A stretch of DNA of 39,381 bases from Eubacteriales bacterium (GCA_018385275.1 JAHAZM010000042.1:1-39381); one strand, 5' to 3'. Shown: positions 15,197 to 24,776, counted from the stretch's first letter. The notes: generated from the letters alone by a model not told the origin. Numbers and translations: made by a program.

Positions 15197-16927
15197 ATGA
15201 AAAAACTGATGCTCGGAAACGAAGCCGTCGCGCTCGGCGCCGCCGACGCCGGCGTCAAGGTCGTTTCAGCTTACCCCGGCACCCCCAGTACGGAAATCAC
15301 CGAGGCGATCGCCAAAAACGAGCCGGACGTGTACTGCGAGTGGGCGCCCAATGAAAAGGTCGCCGTAGAGGTCGCCGTCGGCGCCTCCATCGCCGGCGCC
15401 AGAGCCATGGCCGCCATGAAGCACGTGGGCCTCAACGTCGCGGCCGATCCGCTGTTTACCGCCGCCTATACCGGCGTCAACGGCGGTCTCGTCCTCGTCG
15501 TGGCCGACGATCCGGGTATGCACTCGTCCCAGAACGAGCAGGACAGCCGGTTTTACGCGCGCAGCGCCCATGTTCCGATGCTGGAGCCGGCCGACAGCGC
15601 CGAAGCCTACGCGTTTGCCAAACGTGCCTTCGCTCTCTCCGAAGAATACGACACGCCCGTTCTGCTGCGTATGACGACGCGGATCGCGCACTCCCAGAGC
15701 GTCGTTGAGCCGGACGGCCGCACGGGACAAACCGTCCGTCCCTACGTCAAGGATTCGGATAAATACGTGATGATGCCCGGTCAGGCGCGCCGCCGTCATC
15801 TGGTCGTGGAAGCCCGCGAAAAGCGACTGGCCGCCGACGCCGATCGTTCCGATCTGAATCGGGCCGAACTGCGCGACAGAAAGCTCGGCGTCGTTGCTTC
15901 CGGCTGCGTATACCAGTATGTGCGCGAGGCGCTCCCGACGGCGAGCACCTTCAAACTCGGTATGGTCTATCCGCTGCCCGTCGGGGCGATCCGCGCGTTT
16001 GCCGCCGAGGTGGACGAGCTGGTCGTCGTTGAAGAACTGGAGCCCTTCGTCGAGGACGCGCTCAAAGCCGCCGGCATTCCCTGCCACGGCAAGGAACTGA
16101 CCGGTCTGCAGGGCGAACTGAGCGCCAACGCCGTCGCCGCCGCTTTCGGACGTCCCGTCGCCGTACCCAACGCCCCGTCCGATATTCCCGCGCGTCCGCC
16201 GGTGCTTTGCCCGGGCTGTCCGCACCGCGCCGTGTTCTACGTTCTGCATAAACTCGGTCTCACGGTGATGGGCGACATCGGCTGTTACGCTCTCGGCGCC
16301 GTTCCGCCGCTCAACGCGGTAGACGCCTGCGTCTGCATGGGCGCCGGCGTGAGCATGGCTCACGGCATGGAGAAAGCCCGCGGACCCGAGGCCGCCGCCC
16401 GCACCGTGGCCGTCATCGGCGACTCGACCTTTATCCATTCCGGCATCACAGGTCTGATCAATATCGTCTATAACAGCGGCACGAGCACGATTATCATATT
16501 GGACAATTCCATCACAGGCATGACGGGCCACCAGCAGAATCCCTCCACAGGCAAAGACATCCGCGGCAACGCGGCGCCGGCGCTGGATTTCGTCAAGCTC
16601 TTCGAGGCTGTCGGCGTAGAACATATCCGCGTCGTCGACCCGTTCGACCTGCCGGCTTTTGAGGCGGCCGTGAAAGAAGAGACCGCCCGCCGCACCGTTT
16701 CGGTCATCGTGGCGAGCCGGCCCTGCGCGCTGCTCTCCAAAAAGACCGAGCCTCCCTGCGTCATCAGCAAGGACGTCTGCCGCCGCTGCGGCAAATGCCT
16801 CAAACTCGGCTGTCCCGCCATCGAAAAGCACGACCTCATGCGTATCAATCCGATCCTGTGCGTCGGCTGCGGACTGTGCGCGCCGGTCTGCCCGTTCGGG
16901 GCTATCGGAAAGGAGGAAGCGCGGTGA
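15197..16927 (+). CDS. iorA: Indolepyruvate:ferredoxin oxidoreductase, alpha subunit
   Basis: Starts at ATG 15197 with gaggagggg RBS (the ORF track frame begins too early). MLGNEAVALGAADAGVKVVSAYPGTPSTEI; C-terminal ferredoxin CRRCGKCLKLGCPAI...CVGCGLCAPVCPF. Confidence 0.95.
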   Translation: MKKLMLGNEAVALGAADAGVKVVSAYPGTPSTEITEAIAKNEPDVYCEWAPNEKVAVEVAVGASIAGARAMAAMKHVGLNVAADPLFTAAYTGVNGGLVLVVADDPGMHSSQNEQDSRFYARSAHVPMLEPADSAEAYAFAKRAFALSEEYDTPVLLRMTTRIAHSQSVVEPDGRTGQTVRPYVKDSDKYVMMPGQARRRHLVVEAREKRLAADADRSDLNRAELRDRKLGVVASGCVYQYVREALPTASTFKLGMVYPLPVGAIRAFAAEVDELVVVEELEPFVEDALKAAGIPCHGKELTGLQGELSANAVAAAFGRPVAVPNAPSDIPARPPVLCPGCPHRAVFYVLHKLGLTVMGDIGCYALGAVPPLNAVDACVCMGAGVSMAHGMEKARGPEAAARTVAVIGDSTFIHSGITGLINIVYNSGTSTIIILDNSITGMTGHQQNPSTGKDIRGNAAPALDFVKLFEAVGVEHIRVVDPFDLPAFEAAVKEETARRTVSVIVASRPCALLSKKTEPPCVISKDVCRRCGKCLKLGCPAIEKHDLMRINPILCVGCGLCAPVCPFGAIGKEEAR

Positions 16928-17493
16928 AAAAAGACATCATCATCTGCGGCGTCGGCGGACAGGGGACCCTGCTCACCAGCCGGATCCTCGGACATGTGGC
17001 CATGTCCGCCGGGCTTGACGTCAAACTCAGCGAGGTCCACGGCATGAGCCAGCGCGGCGGCAGCGTCGTCACTTATGTCCGCATGGGCGACGGGATCGCT
17101 TCGCCCCTGATCGAAAAAGGCGGCGCCGATATGATTATTGCTTTCGAGGAGCTGGAAGCCGTCCGTTATCTGCCTTATCTGAAAAAGAACGGCCACGTCG
17201 TCGTCAATACCAACCGGATCCTGCCCATGCCCGTCATCACGGGCGCGGCGGCGTATCCGGAGAACCTCATGGAGATCCTGACGGCGGCGGCCGAGGTCAC
17301 GGCGGTGGACGCGCAGGCGCTGGCCGAAAAAGCCGGCAGCGTACGCTCCGTCAACGTGGCCCTGCTGGGCGCCGCGGCGCGTCAGTTTTCCTTCACGCCG
17401 CAGCAGTGGCAAGAAGCGATCCGCTCCTGCGTCCCGGCCAAAACCGTCGAAAAGAATCTGCTGGCTTTCGCATATGGAAACGGAGAAAAATAA
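16924..17493 (+). CDS. iorB: Indolepyruvate:ferredoxin oxidoreductase, beta subunit
   Basis: GTG start at 16924 overlapping the iorA stop (GTGA); VKKDIIICGVGGQGTLLTSRILG... EVHGMSQRGGSVVTYVRMG. Confidence 0.93.
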   Translation: MKKDIIICGVGGQGTLLTSRILGHVAMSAGLDVKLSEVHGMSQRGGSVVTYVRMGDGIASPLIEKGGADMIIAFEELEAVRYLPYLKKNGHVVVNTNRILPMPVITGAAAYPENLMEILTAAAEVTAVDAQALAEKAGSVRSVNVALLGAAARQFSFTPQQWQEAIRSCVPAKTVEKNLLAFAYGNGEK

Positions 17494-17496
17494 CTT

Positions 17497-18795
17497 ATGA
17501 TCTGGAATGAACAGGCGGAATGCGGTTCCGTCCGCGACCGCCGCGCTATGCAGCTGGAACGACTGCAGTGGAGCGTCCGGCACGCGTATGAGCATTGCGC
17601 GCCTTATCGCGCGAAAATGATCGCCGCCGGCGTGAGTCCCGACGACGTCAGGACGCTGAAGGACATCGAGAAACTTCCCTTTACCACCAAACAGGACCTG
17701 CGCGACAATTACCCCTACGGCATGTTTGCCGTGGATATGGAAAAGGTCGTCCGCATTCAGGGCACCTCCGGCACGACCGGGAAACTCACGCTCGTGGGTT
17801 ATACGGAGCGGGACTTGGACAACTGGGCCGAGTGCATGGCCCGCACGTCCGCCTCGGCCGGTCTCACGCCGAAAAGCATCGTGCAGATCTCATACGGCTA
17901 CGGCCTGTTCACCGGCGGACTGGGGATGCACGGCGGCGCGGAGAAAATGGGCTGTACGGTCATCCCGATCTCGGCGGGCAATACCGAGCGTCAGATCATG
18001 CTGATGCGGGATCTGGGCGTCGAAGCGCTGGCCTGCACGCCTTCCTACGCCATGCATTTAGCGGAAATGATCGAGAAAATGGGCCTCGACAGGAGTGAAT
18101 TCCGTCTCAAATACGGCGTGCTCGGCGCCGAACCCTGCAGCGAAGCGTTCCGCCGTGAGATCGAGCGCCGTCTCGGCATCTGCGTGACGGATATCTACGG
18201 ACTGTGCGAGCTGACCGGTCCCGGCGTGGCGTATGAATGCGCCGAGCAGCAGGGCATGCACATCAACGAGGACCTTTTCTACCCGGAGATCATCGATCCG
18301 GAAACGGGCCGCGTGCTCCCGGAGGGCGAAACGGGCGAGATCGTCTTCACTTCCCTGCAGAAAGAAGCTTTCCCCGTGATCCGCTACCGAACCCGCGATC
18401 TCACGAGCCTGACCTCCGAGCCCTGCGCCTGCGGCCGCACCACGCGCCGTATGAGCAAAGTCCTCGGCCGCAGCGACGACATGATTATCGTCCGCGGCGT
18501 GAACGTTTTCCCGACTCAGATCGAAACGATCCTTATGGAAATGGGCGAAATCGCGCCGGTTTACATGCTGGTCGTCGACCGGAAGAGCAACATGGACACG
18601 CTCGAAGTGCAGATCGAGGTCTCGCAGAAACTGTTCGGAGACACGGTCAAGCATATTGAGGAACTGGTGAATCACATCGGCGAGCGTATCCGTACGCGCC
18701 TGGGCGTCAGCGCGACGGTCACCCTTGTCGAGCCGGGCAGTCTCCCGCGCAGCGAGGGAAAAGCCAAACGCGTTACCGACAGAAGAAAAATATAA
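17497..18795 (+). CDS. paaK: Phenylacetate--CoA ligase family protein (second copy)
   Basis: 432 aa; IQGTSGTTGKLTLVGYTERDLDNW; RSDDMIIVRGVNVFPTQIE. Confidence 0.93.
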   Translation: MIWNEQAECGSVRDRRAMQLERLQWSVRHAYEHCAPYRAKMIAAGVSPDDVRTLKDIEKLPFTTKQDLRDNYPYGMFAVDMEKVVRIQGTSGTTGKLTLVGYTERDLDNWAECMARTSASAGLTPKSIVQISYGYGLFTGGLGMHGGAEKMGCTVIPISAGNTERQIMLMRDLGVEALACTPSYAMHLAEMIEKMGLDRSEFRLKYGVLGAEPCSEAFRREIERRLGICVTDIYGLCELTGPGVAYECAEQQGMHINEDLFYPEIIDPETGRVLPEGETGEIVFTSLQKEAFPVIRYRTRDLTSLTSEPCACGRTTRRMSKVLGRSDDMIIVRGVNVFPTQIETILMEMGEIAPVYMLVVDRKSNMDTLEVQIEVSQKLFGDTVKHIEELVNHIGERIRTRLGVSATVTLVEPGSLPRSEGKAKRVTDRRKI

Positions 18796-18807
18796 GGAGG
18801 GAACAGT

Positions 18808-19239
18808 ATGTTCATTAAACAGCTTTCCGTTTTTTTGGAGAATAAAAAAGGCCGTCTGGCCTCTCTGGCGTCCGTCATGGCGCGCAACGGCATCGACCTG
18901 TACGCGCTCTCGATCGCGGATACGACGAATTTCGGCATTCTGCGCGCGCTGACGAACGATACGGACAAAGCCGCCCGCATCCTGCGCGAGGAGGGCTTCA
19001 TGGTCAATACCACCGAAGTCATCGCGGCGGAGGTCGACGACAGACCCGGCGGACTGGCCAAGGTGCTCGACGTGCTCGACGCCGGAGGCATCGGCGTGGA
19101 ATACCTGTATTCCTTCGTCCGTAATCCCTCCGACAGCGCGTTGATCCTCTTCCGCGTGTCCGATACCGAAGCGGCCTTCAAAGCCCTGACCGAGGCGGGC
19201 GTCCGCCTGATCGGACTGGATGAACTGAGCAAAAAGTGA
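18808..19239 (+). CDS. ACT-domain protein (tandem ACT)
   Basis: 143 aa; MFIKQLSVFLENKKGRLASLASVMARNGIDLYALSIADT and a second ACT repeat AEVDDRPGGLAKVLDVLDAGGIGVEYLYSF. Confidence 0.9.
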   Translation: MFIKQLSVFLENKKGRLASLASVMARNGIDLYALSIADTTNFGILRALTNDTDKAARILREEGFMVNTTEVIAAEVDDRPGGLAKVLDVLDAGGIGVEYLYSFVRNPSDSALILFRVSDTEAAFKALTEAGVRLIGLDELSKK

Positions 19240-19289
19240 TCCGCCGGCATAGGCTGTATCATCAAGCAAAAAAAAGAGGCGCAGAGAAA

Positions 19290-20411
19290 ATGAGACCGAC
19301 AGTCGCGTGGATCAATAACGGCGCGATCCGCCGTAACACGGAAAAAATCAAAGAATACGTCGCCGGATCGGCCAGACTTATGATTATGGTGAAAGCCGAC
19401 GGCTACGGTCACGGCATCGTCAACTCGGCGTACGCCGCGCTGGCCGGCGGCGCCGACGCGCTGGGCGTGGCCATTCCCGAGGAGGGGGCCGAACTGCGCA
19501 ACAGCGGCGTTCGGGCGCCGATCCTCTCCGTCGGCGCGCTGCTCAACGCCGACGACGCCGATACCGTCGTGACCGGCTCGATCACGCAGGGCGTGTTCGA
19601 CGCGCGCGCCGTCCGTCTTCTGGCTGACGCCGCCGCCCGTGCGAACCGTCCGGCCGACGTCCATATCAAGGTCGAGACCGGCATGAATCGTCTCGGCGTG
19701 CGCAACGAGGACCTGCCCGCTCTTCTCGACGCGATCGACGCCACGAACGGCGCCGTGCGCGTCCGGGGCGTGTTCACGCATTTCGCCACCTCCGACGCGG
19801 CGGATAAAAAATACGTTTACGAGCAGGACGCGCGCTTCCGCGCGGCCGTCGAGACCGTCAAGGCGCGTTACGGACGTCAGGTGCTGGCGCACGCTTCGTG
19901 CAGCGGCGCGATCCTGGAACTTCCGGCCATGCGCTACGATATGGTCCGCGCCGGGATCATCGCTTACGGATACTATCCGGGTCCCGACGTGCGCAAAAGC
20001 CTCGATCTCGAGCCGGCTTTCAGCCTGCGCAGCGTCGTGAGCAACGTCAAGACCGTCGAGGCCGGCGAGGCCATCGGCTACAGCCGGACCTTTGTCGCGC
20101 CCGGGAAAATGCGCATCGCCACCGTGCCGATCGGCTACGGCGACGGCTATCGGGTCGCCTATTCAAACAAAGGCCATATGCTCGTCAACGGACGTCCCGC
20201 GCCGATTACCGGCCGGGTCTGCATGGACCAGACCATGATCGACGTCACCGGCTGCGGCGACGTGCATATCGGCGACGAGGTCGTCCTGATCGGGCGGCAG
20301 GGAGAGGCGTGCGTCTGGGCCGACGAGGTCGCCGCCTGGGCCGACACCATCTGTTACGAAGTCATGCTTTCGATCTCTCCGCGGGTACGCCGCGTCTGTA
20401 TCGACGAGTAA
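19290..20411 (+). CDS. alr: Alanine racemase
   Basis: Start at ATG 19290 (MRPTVAWINNGAIRRNTEKIK); MIMVKADGYGHGIV PLP-lysine motif; IGYGDGYRVAYSNKGHMLVNGRPAPITGRVCMDQ. Confidence 0.93.
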   Translation: MRPTVAWINNGAIRRNTEKIKEYVAGSARLMIMVKADGYGHGIVNSAYAALAGGADALGVAIPEEGAELRNSGVRAPILSVGALLNADDADTVVTGSITQGVFDARAVRLLADAAARANRPADVHIKVETGMNRLGVRNEDLPALLDAIDATNGAVRVRGVFTHFATSDAADKKYVYEQDARFRAAVETVKARYGRQVLAHASCSGAILELPAMRYDMVRAGIIAYGYYPGPDVRKSLDLEPAFSLRSVVSNVKTVEAGEAIGYSRTFVAPGKMRIATVPIGYGDGYRVAYSNKGHMLVNGRPAPITGRVCMDQTMIDVTGCGDVHIGDEVVLIGRQGEACVWADEVAAWADTICYEVMLSISPRVRRVCIDE

Positions 20412-20434
20412 GTCTCCCGAAAGGAGGAACGCCA

Positions 20435-21034
20435 GTGAAAAACCTGATGAGCATGGCGCTCAAATACGTCAAGATCATGATTCTGACCGCCCTGCTGGCC
20501 GCGGGCATGATGTTTGCGCTGTATCAGCTCCCGGACAGCCTGGCCATTCTCAAAGTCATCATTTCGCTGATGTTCCTGGCGTTCCAGTACGTGATCCTGT
20601 GGGATAATTTCGTCGTTTTCGGCGCCAAAGACTCGCGTACGGAGGCGCATCTGCGCCGCGGCGCCGCCGACGGTATCGACACGTCGGCCGAACCCATCCG
20701 CTTTTATCCGTACAAAGGCTGGCTCGCCGCCCTGATCGGCAGCGTGCCGTGGTGGCTCATTTATATCGCTTCCATCGTCAGCCGCTTCGTCAATCTCGAT
20801 CCCAATATCGGCTCGAACGTCATCTTTAAATTCCTGTATATGTTCACCAATATGCCGTGCTACACGATCTTCCTGCGGCTCGGCCTGCCCGACGCGATCC
20901 CGTTTGCCTTCATCATTCCGCTGATAATCAGTCTCGCCGTGGCCGGAACGGCCTATCTGTGCGGACATGTCTACCGTTTTCGGGTGGAAAAAGACGCCCG
21001 GAACCGCAAATATAAGCATAACGTCCTTGATTGA
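20435..21034 (+). CDS. Multi-pass membrane protein of unknown function
   Basis: 199 aa from GTG 20435 with aaaggagg RBS; several hydrophobic segments. Confidence 0.8.
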   Translation: MKNLMSMALKYVKIMILTALLAAGMMFALYQLPDSLAILKVIISLMFLAFQYVILWDNFVVFGAKDSRTEAHLRRGAADGIDTSAEPIRFYPYKGWLAALIGSVPWWLIYIASIVSRFVNLDPNIGSNVIFKFLYMFTNMPCYTIFLRLGLPDAIPFAFIIPLIISLAVAGTAYLCGHVYRFRVEKDARNRKYKHNVLD

Positions 21035-21055
21035 GGCGAAAGAATGTGCTATACT
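21027..21055 (+). promoter_or_regulatory. Putative promoter immediately in front of rsmD
   Basis: TTGATT (21027-21032), 17-nt spacer, TATACT (21050-21055), ATG at 21061. Confidence 0.6.
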
Positions 21056-21060
21056 GAACT

Positions 21061-21594
21061 ATGAGAGTCATCGCAGGAGAATGGAAAGGCCGCAAACTGA
21101 TCGCGCCTCCGGACGGGGAGGCCACGGTACGCCCTACCGCGGACCGCGTCAAGGAATCCCTGTTCAATATCCTGGCGCCGCGCCTGCCGGACGCGGCGGT
21201 GCTGGATCTGTTTGCCGGCAGCGGCGCACTGGCTATTGAAAGCCTCAGCCGCGGCGCGGCCGTCGCCGTCTGCTGCGACCGCGACACGGCGCTGGCGAGA
21301 CGGAATCTCCGTTCGCTGGGGCTGGACGGTCCCCGGGTCCGCGTGCTGACCGGAGACTACGCGCTCTGCGTCGAAAAACTCCGCCGCGAGCGATTCGACA
21401 TCGTATTCCTCGATCCGCCTTACGCGGCCGACTATGCCGCCGTCCTCCGCGCGGTCCGGGCCCTGGACGCTTCGCTTTACGTCGTGGAGCACGACGCGCG
21501 CGTTGTCCTCGATCCCGTCGGATACGTTCAGACCGACGAGCGCCGTTACGGCCGGACCGTCCTCACCTTTCTTGTCAAAGGAGACAAGCTATGA
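21061..21594 (+). CDS. rsmD: 16S rRNA (guanine(966)-N(2))-methyltransferase RsmD
   Basis: 177 aa; MRVIAGEWKGRKL; VLDLFAGSGALAIESLSRGA; VFLDPPYA. Confidence 0.95.
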   Translation: MRVIAGEWKGRKLIAPPDGEATVRPTADRVKESLFNILAPRLPDAAVLDLFAGSGALAIESLSRGAAVAVCCDRDTALARRNLRSLGLDGPRVRVLTGDYALCVEKLRRERFDIVFLDPPYAADYAAVLRAVRALDASLYVVEHDARVVLDPVGYVQTDERRYGRTVLTFLVKGDKL

Positions 21595-22073
21595 AAACAT
21601 GCCTGATCCCGGGAAGCTTTGACCCGATCACCGTCGGTCATCTCGACATCATCGACCGCGCCACGAAACTGTTCGATCACACGATCATCTCCGTCATGCA
21701 CAACGTCAAGAAAAAATGCATTTTCACGCTGGAAGAGCGCATGGAGCTGATCAAAAAAGTCGTCGGCGAGCGCCCCGACGTGGAAGTCACCTATTTTGAC
21801 GGCCTGATGGTCGATTACGCGCGGGCTCATCACGTCGACGTGGTCGTGCGCGGCCTGCGGGCGGTCTCTGATTTTGAGTACGAGTTCCAGATCGGCGCGC
21901 TGAATCATCAGCTTTATCCCGAACTGGAGACGATCTATCTGATGACCGAAACCAAGTACGCCTTCCTCAGCGCCAGCATGGTGCGTGAAATCGGCTATTA
22001 CGGCGGGAATATCCGCGATCTGGTCCCGCCGCAGATATATGATGAAGTACGAGAAAAATTGTTGAAAAAATAG
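21591..22073 (+). CDS. coaD: Phosphopantetheine adenylyltransferase
   Basis: 160 aa; CLIPGSFDPITVGHLDIIDRATKLFD; YAFLSASMVREIGYYGGNI. Confidence 0.97.
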   Translation: MKTCLIPGSFDPITVGHLDIIDRATKLFDHTIISVMHNVKKKCIFTLEERMELIKKVVGERPDVEVTYFDGLMVDYARAHHVDVVVRGLRAVSDFEYEFQIGALNHQLYPELETIYLMTETKYAFLSASMVREIGYYGGNIRDLVPPQIYDEVREKLLKK

Positions 22074-22085
22074 GGGGAAACAAAA

Positions 22086-22535
22086 ATGGCAGTAGCAGAT
22101 TTACTGGAAGAACTGGAGCATGAACTGGAAGAAAGCCCGAAGGTCATGTTTTCTTCGGAACTGGCCAAGGTCGATACGGACAAATGTCTGGACATCCTGG
22201 ACGAGATCCGCGAGGTCTTGCCCGTTGAACTGGAGCGTGCCGCTCAGTTGATCCAGGAGCGCGACAAGATTATCGGCGACGCGGAAATGCAGGCGCACAA
22301 TATCATTGCCGACGCGGAAAAGCGCGCCGAGGAACTGGTGTCGCAGGACGAGATCGTGGCCCGCGCCGAGGAGGAAGCGGACCGTATCATTGCCGACGCC
22401 AAGAAAAAGGGGCATGAGATCCGCATGGCCGGCTGCAATTTTGCCAAAGAGATCATTGCCGACAGCGAGAACTATATCGGCGGCTGTCTGGAAGATCTGC
22501 GTTCCGCCCGCGCCAAACTCGACGAAATGAAATAA
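22086..22535 (+). CDS. Coiled-coil protein (ATP synthase subunit b/DivIVA-like)
   Basis: 149 aa; highly charged helical protein with repeated (N)IIADAEKRAEE / RIIADAKKKG; good RBS; directly after coaD. Confidence 0.8.
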   Translation: MAVADLLEELEHELEESPKVMFSSELAKVDTDKCLDILDEIREVLPVELERAAQLIQERDKIIGDAEMQAHNIIADAEKRAEELVSQDEIVARAEEEADRIIADAKKKGHEIRMAGCNFAKEIIADSENYIGGCLEDLRSARAKLDEMK

Positions 22536-23463
22536 TGCCCGCCAGCACGGCGGCATAAAGGACTGCCGCGAGCGGTCCGGTTACGGAATAAACGGTACAG
22601 AGCGTATAGGAAAGTACGCCCTGTATCGTTTTTATTGTCAAAAAACGCCTCGCCGACATGCCGCAGGCGCGCACGGACGGCAGGGACTGCGCGACGACGC
22701 ACAGGCCCGAGAAACCCAGTCCGCCCGCCGCGGCACACAGACTGCCCGTCGGGAGCGAAGCGCAGCCGCCCGCGATCTCCAGCAGCAGATGTACGATCTT
22801 GTCCGCCGGCGCGATCATGTTCAGAACAGGCCCGGCCCAGGCCGCGATCAGGCTGAACAGAGCGATGCAGCTGCCGACGTAGGTCAACCGGAGAGGGAGC
22901 TCTTTCAGCGTCAGAAAAACGCCTCGCGTCCCGGCGTCCGGATCCAGACTCGCTTCGGATCCCGCCCCGTCCGGCGCGCCCCGCCCGACCGCGCCGATCA
23001 GGAGCGCCGCGCCCAGCGGACAGAGCCAGAGCGGGAGCGCTTCGGCCGGCGCGAGGCCCAGCAGTTTCCCGACGGTGAAGACCGAAAACGTCAGTCCCGG
23101 GCAGGATGCCAGCGCGCATTCGCCGTCCGTAACGGGCCGGCCCTCCGATCGCAGGGCCGCGGCTAACGCCGAAACGCCGAGCGGAAACCCGCTGACGGCG
23201 GCCAGGACCGCGGCATAAGCGCCGGCGCTCCCCGCTCCGAAAGGCCGCGTCAGAGGCGCGAGCAGGGCGCCGAGACGAACGGCCAGCCCGCTGTGCTCCA
23301 GCGCCGCGCCGAGCAGAGAGCAAACGAAAAGCGTGCCCAGTACGGACTTGAACCAGAGTTCGAAGCCGCCGCGCACGCCGGCGTTGAGCGTGTCCCCGCC
23401 GCCCAGGAAGATCATGACGGCGAAGAGACAGACGCAGACAGTATACAGGATTTTTTTGACCAT
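22453..23463 (-). CDS. ylbJ: YlbJ-like sporulation integral membrane protein (nucleoside recognition/GATE domain)
   Basis: 336 aa; polytopic; AVSGFPLGVSALAAALRSEGRPVTDGECALASCPGLTFSVFTVG; neighbourhood coaD-ylbJ-ylbM. Convergent 83-nt overlap with the preceding gene. Confidence 0.75.
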   Translation of the reverse strand: MVKKILYTVCVCLFAVMIFLGGGDTLNAGVRGGFELWFKSVLGTLFVCSLLGAALEHSGLAVRLGALLAPLTRPFGAGSAGAYAAVLAAVSGFPLGVSALAAALRSEGRPVTDGECALASCPGLTFSVFTVGKLLGLAPAEALPLWLCPLGAALLIGAVGRGAPDGAGSEASLDPDAGTRGVFLTLKELPLRLTYVGSCIALFSLIAAWAGPVLNMIAPADKIVHLLLEIAGGCASLPTGSLCAAAGGLGFSGLCVVAQSLPSVRACGMSARRFLTIKTIQGVLSYTLCTVYSVTGPLAAVLYAAVLAGIISFRRVWRGRNADLPDSRRYSSRCRQ

Positions 23464-23495
23464 AAGCGTTTCCCCCGCTTACAGTTTATGCCGCG

Positions 23496-24659
23496 TTATT
23501 TGGCGAAAAGCCGCCTTTTATAGCTGCTCAGCGCGTCGGTGCCGGCGGCGCAGGCCCGCAGCGCGTCGGCGCGCAGGATCGCGTCCATACACGGGCCGGC
23601 TTCGGCAAATTCGCCGCCCCGGGAAACCACGCTCCCGTTGAGCGCGGCTAGGACGCTCTTGTCCGCCGCGGCCAGCAGGAACGCGCACGGCTCGGCCAGG
23701 CAAACGGCGAACGTTTCATCCGTGTGCCCGAGCGCCAGCGAAACTACGGCGCGTCGCACCCGCGCGGCGGTATGAGTCTTGGAAACGCATCGCGCGACGA
23801 GATCGTCGACGGAAACGGCCGCCATGCGATGGGCGAGCAGCCGGTCCGCGATCTCGCGCGGACAGTCCGCGATACCGCGGACGGCGCTTTCGGACGCGTT
23901 TCTCAGCGCGTAGAGCAGGATGCCGTCGTCGGCGTCATGCCGGAGAAAGGGCTGCCGCGCCAGCATTTCCCGACTGTACGGCGGCACAGCGCCGTCGGGC
24001 AGAGGCTCGCCGCGCTCCAGCGCCGCGCGGATCGCGCCGGCCGACGGAAACGCCGGATCCTCGTCGCCGTCATGGGCCGAACCCACGCGCTTGACGGGCC
24101 GGACGCGGATGCCCGTTCCGGCCGCGGCCTTCAGGTATTCCAGCGCGAGCATGCTGTTGGGCTGTAAAAAGATCGCCTGCGCCCTCCGCGCCGCCTGCGG
24201 GCCGCCGTGCCGCTCCAGATAGGCGGTCACGGCCGCGGCTCGCGCTCTCGGATAGGAAACTCCGTTTTTCTGTTCCGCGCGGATCTGAGCGCCGACTTCT
24301 TCCGGTTCGGTCAGCATCAGCGCCGCGATCAGCTCCAGGATCGCCGTATCCTCCGTCTCGGCGCCGCAGACCGCCGTTTCTGCGCCCAGCTTCCCGGCCA
24401 GGGCCATGGCGCCGCGGGCAAAGCGCTCCGCCGTCGCCGCGGCGAAGGGCGGCGGCAGCTCGATCACCGCGTCGAAACCGGCTTCCACCGCGGCTTCCGC
24501 CCGGGCAAATTTGTCAAAAGCGGCCACGCGCCCGCGCTGCGTGTAGCTTCCGCTCATGACGGCCAGCAGTAGCCCGCCTTCTTCTTTGGCCCGCGCGGCC
24601 AGATAAGCGTGTCCGTTGGTAAAAGGATCAAACTCGCTGATCACGACGGTTTTTTTCAT
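23496..24659 (-). CDS. tmcAL: tRNA(Met) cytidine acetate ligase-like protein (YlbM family)
   Basis: Start at ATG 24659 (MKKTVVISEFDPFTNGHAYLAARAKE); SGSYTQRGRVAAFDKFARAEAAVEAGFDAVIELP. The ORF track frame is too long. Confidence 0.92.
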   Translation of the reverse strand: MKKTVVISEFDPFTNGHAYLAARAKEEGGLLLAVMSGSYTQRGRVAAFDKFARAEAAVEAGFDAVIELPPPFAAATAERFARGAMALAGKLGAETAVCGAETEDTAILELIAALMLTEPEEVGAQIRAEQKNGVSYPRARAAAVTAYLERHGGPQAARRAQAIFLQPNSMLALEYLKAAAGTGIRVRPVKRVGSAHDGDEDPAFPSAGAIRAALERGEPLPDGAVPPYSREMLARQPFLRHDADDGILLYALRNASESAVRGIADCPREIADRLLAHRMAAVSVDDLVARCVSKTHTAARVRRAVVSLALGHTDETFAVCLAEPCAFLLAAADKSVLAALNGSVVSRGGEFAEAGPCMDAILRADALRACAAGTDALSSYKRRLFAK

Positions 24660-24694
24660 TCTTTGATCCTCCTTGCGCGTAACTGTATTTTCTC

Positions 24695-24724
24695 TTGGAC
24701 AAAACCCAATGGCTGTATTATAAT
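24695..24724 (+). promoter_or_regulatory. Putative promoter for pta
   Basis: TTGGAC (24695-24700), 18-nt spacer, TATAAT (24719-24724). Confidence 0.65.
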
Positions 24725-24776
24725 ACAGGGAGTCAAAATGTTGAACAAAAATTTCAATATACGGAGGGAACCACTT

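Noticed and set aside
15266-16831. 521-aa minus-strand ORF opposite iorA
   Set aside because: The plus frame has definite IorA and ferredoxin motifs; the antisense frame has low-quality composition and no RBS evidence.
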